In this document: positions 6,032 through 6,993 of the stretch, one piece after another
How the letters are laid out: every line of letters starts with the position of its first letter
Position numbering within the stretch: position 1 is the first letter of the stretch
From: a bacterium
Lineage (GTDB): Bacteria > UBA9089 > UBA9088
Assembly: GCA_040756715.1 (NCBI GenBank)
Contig: JBFLYE010000173.1
Location: 1-6,993 of the forward strand
Direction of reading: 5' to 3'
DNA: 6,993 bases
Notes under the pieces: generated by a model
Database searches by the model: none
What the model saw: the letters and a program-made list of their open reading frames with translations, nothing else
What the model was told of the DNA's origin: nothing
Position numbers and translations under genes: made by a program

Positions 6032-6911
6032 CTAATGCTTTTTAAGTTCAAGCATTGCCTTTTCGTAGAAACCTATCTTTTCATAAACTGAGGATAACAA
6101 TTGATAGCCCTGTTTGTCTTCCGGAGAAAGTTTTATCAATTCTTGGTAGCACTTAATTGCTTCCATATATGCCTCTTCTTTTTCCCAAAGCATACCCATT
6201 ATTATATAAAAATCTTCTTTATTTAATCTTTCTTTAATCCCCTTTTCTATCTCGTTGAGGGTAATTAAAACCCTCTCTGGCAATATGATAAAGCTTGCAT
6301 ATTCAGAGATAAATTCCTCTTCATTAATAATTGCTTTCACAAACCAGCGATAAACTCTTTCAGGAACTAAACCTTCTTTATCCCTTGGATAGGAAGTAGA
6401 GGTTCTTTTTATCTTATCCCTCCATATCTCTTTTTGCTCATCCTCTAAAATTATCTCATAGACTACACCCTTTCCTAAATCTTCCCATTCAAAGATGGGA
6501 TAGGCTTCTTTTATCTTACTAAACCTTGGGTTAATAAGGGTAATTGGAATTTTTCCTCTTTATGCCTCCAACCTCAAAGATAGATTCCTTTGGTTTGGAT
6601 TTGAGTAGCTCCTGAAGATTTTTGAATATCTTACCTAAACCTATGTCTTTTTCTTTCATTGATGGCTTAATAACATATCTCTCATTTCCTTTAAGGGATT
6701 TTACCTCACCTGTTGGGAGAAGGATTCTTGCCTCTCCTTTCTTCCCTGTCTTTATCATTACTTCCTCTTTAAGCACCATCAAAATTTCTCCCTTCTTCCA
6801 CTTTCTTCCTTCCTTTATCAAAACCTCTCCCTTAATATTAGTGATAATTGCCTTTGTTTCCTTATCAGCAGAGGCTTGATTAACTAATACCCCGATTATA
6901 GTATCTTCCAT
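6032..6911 (-). pseudogene. FecR-like domain/TPR protein gene, split by a frameshift
   Basis: Two minus-strand frames together make one protein of about 292 residues. The first (6911 down to about 6561) encodes a FecR-like beta domain at residues 20-82 (ITNIKGEVLIK, KTGKKGEARILLPTGEV, NERYVI), then FEVGGI. It then runs into a premature stop after KRKNSNYPY. Removing one T from the TTT at 6559-6561 restores GGIRGKIPITLINPRFSKIK, continuing into YPIFEWEDLGKG, VVYEIILEDEQKEIW and PERVYRWFVKA. This is the expected continuation of such envelope proteins, resembling a fibronectin-like segment. The second frame then stays open to TAG 6032-6034 and ends with one to two TPR units (WEKEEAYMEAIKCYQELIKL and a partial copy). 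A GTG at 6340 opens the distal part but lies mid-domain. There is no ribosome site before ATG 6909-6911, and the N terminus (MEDTIIGVLVNQASA) is a poor signal peptide. It is either a pseudogene or a single-base sequencing error. The intact protein would probably be exported. Confidence 0.75.
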
Positions 6912-6993
6912 TACTTAGTGCAAAAATAGTATTTAAGAAATTTTGAATTCTAAATTTTGAATTTTGAATTGAAAAAGGTTAAGTTTTATAAAA
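6912..6993. repeat. AT-rich intergenic end with ATTTTGAATT repeats
   Basis: This 82-base stretch lies upstream of the FecR-like gene. It contains three copies of ATTTTGAATT (6940-6949, 6954-6963 and 6961-6970, the last two overlapping by three bases). The same 10-mer occurs at 2588-2597, across the stop of the alanine-rich gene. On the minus strand, TACTAT (plus-strand ATAGTA at 6926-6931) could be a weak -10 element for the FecR-like gene, but the -35 match is poor and the leader would be very short. No gene is visible here. Confidence 0.45.

Noticed and set aside
6032-6340. Independent small TPR gene starting at GTG 6340
   Set aside because: The same frame is open and protein-like for another 73 codons upstream, joining the FecR-like part. 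GTG 6340 lies inside a conserved-looking YRWFVKAI segment and has no ribosome site. It is better read as the distal part of one broken gene.
6553-6566. Programmed ribosomal frameshift in the FecR-like gene
   Set aside because: Joining the frames needs a +1 shift at ATA-AAG, which is not a standard slippery heptamer. No downstream stem-loop is evident, and the gene also lacks a ribosome site, so decay or a sequencing error is simpler.
6622-6879. 85-codon plus-strand frame opposite the FecR-like gene
   Set aside because: The minus strand has a coherent FecR-like domain here. The plus frame is a Phe/Pro/Ser-rich antisense reading with no ribosome site.

Overview
This is an AT-rich bacterial window with arginine coded mostly by AGA/AGG and strong AGGAGG ribosome sites before the first two genes. 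The first gene encodes an apparent outer-membrane beta-barrel ending in phenylalanine. This points to a diderm (Gram-negative-type) bacterium, perhaps from an uncultivated lineage. I cannot name the taxon from the sequence alone.

Layout. Positions 15-1520 (+) encode a secreted, probably outer-membrane, barrel protein. After a 66-base AT-rich spacer with short repeats, a run of seven further + strand genes follows from 1587 to 5855 with almost no space between them. It contains an exported alanine-rich helical protein, an HU/IHF-type nucleoid protein, a 63-residue two-CxxC zinc-ribbon protein, nuoA, a 105-residue coiled-coil protein of unknown function, nuoB, nuoC and nuoD. Most junctions from the HU gene onward overlap by 4 to 23 bases, so the run looks like one translationally coupled operon. 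The four Nuo proteins form the quinone-proximal connecting part of respiratory complex I (NADH:quinone oxidoreductase or a relative). NuoA is a membrane subunit, NuoB carries cluster N2, and NuoC and NuoD are separate rather than fused. The coiled-coil gene wedged between nuoA and nuoB is the most unusual part of the layout.

The right end (5859-6911) is on the opposite strand and looks decayed. Three bases after the nuoD stop lies the C-terminal ~50-codon remnant of argB (acetylglutamate kinase), with the rest of the gene missing. Beyond it is a FecR-like/TPR gene that is split by an apparent one-base insertion in a T run at 6559-6561. That gene also has no visible ribosome site and no convincing signal peptide. 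The nuo operon therefore stops after nuoD in this window. nuoH, nuoI and nuoJ-N, and nuoEFG if the organism has them, must lie elsewhere or be missing.

Short AT-rich repeats related to ATTTTGAATT and AAATTTTAAATT occur at several gene boundaries, including inside the 3' end of nuoC. I saw no RNA genes, CRISPR arrays, insertion sequences or convincing terminators. Nothing here is demonstrably a new system. The best leads are the coiled-coil and zinc-ribbon genes embedded in the nuo run and the decayed argB-FecR/TPR segment.
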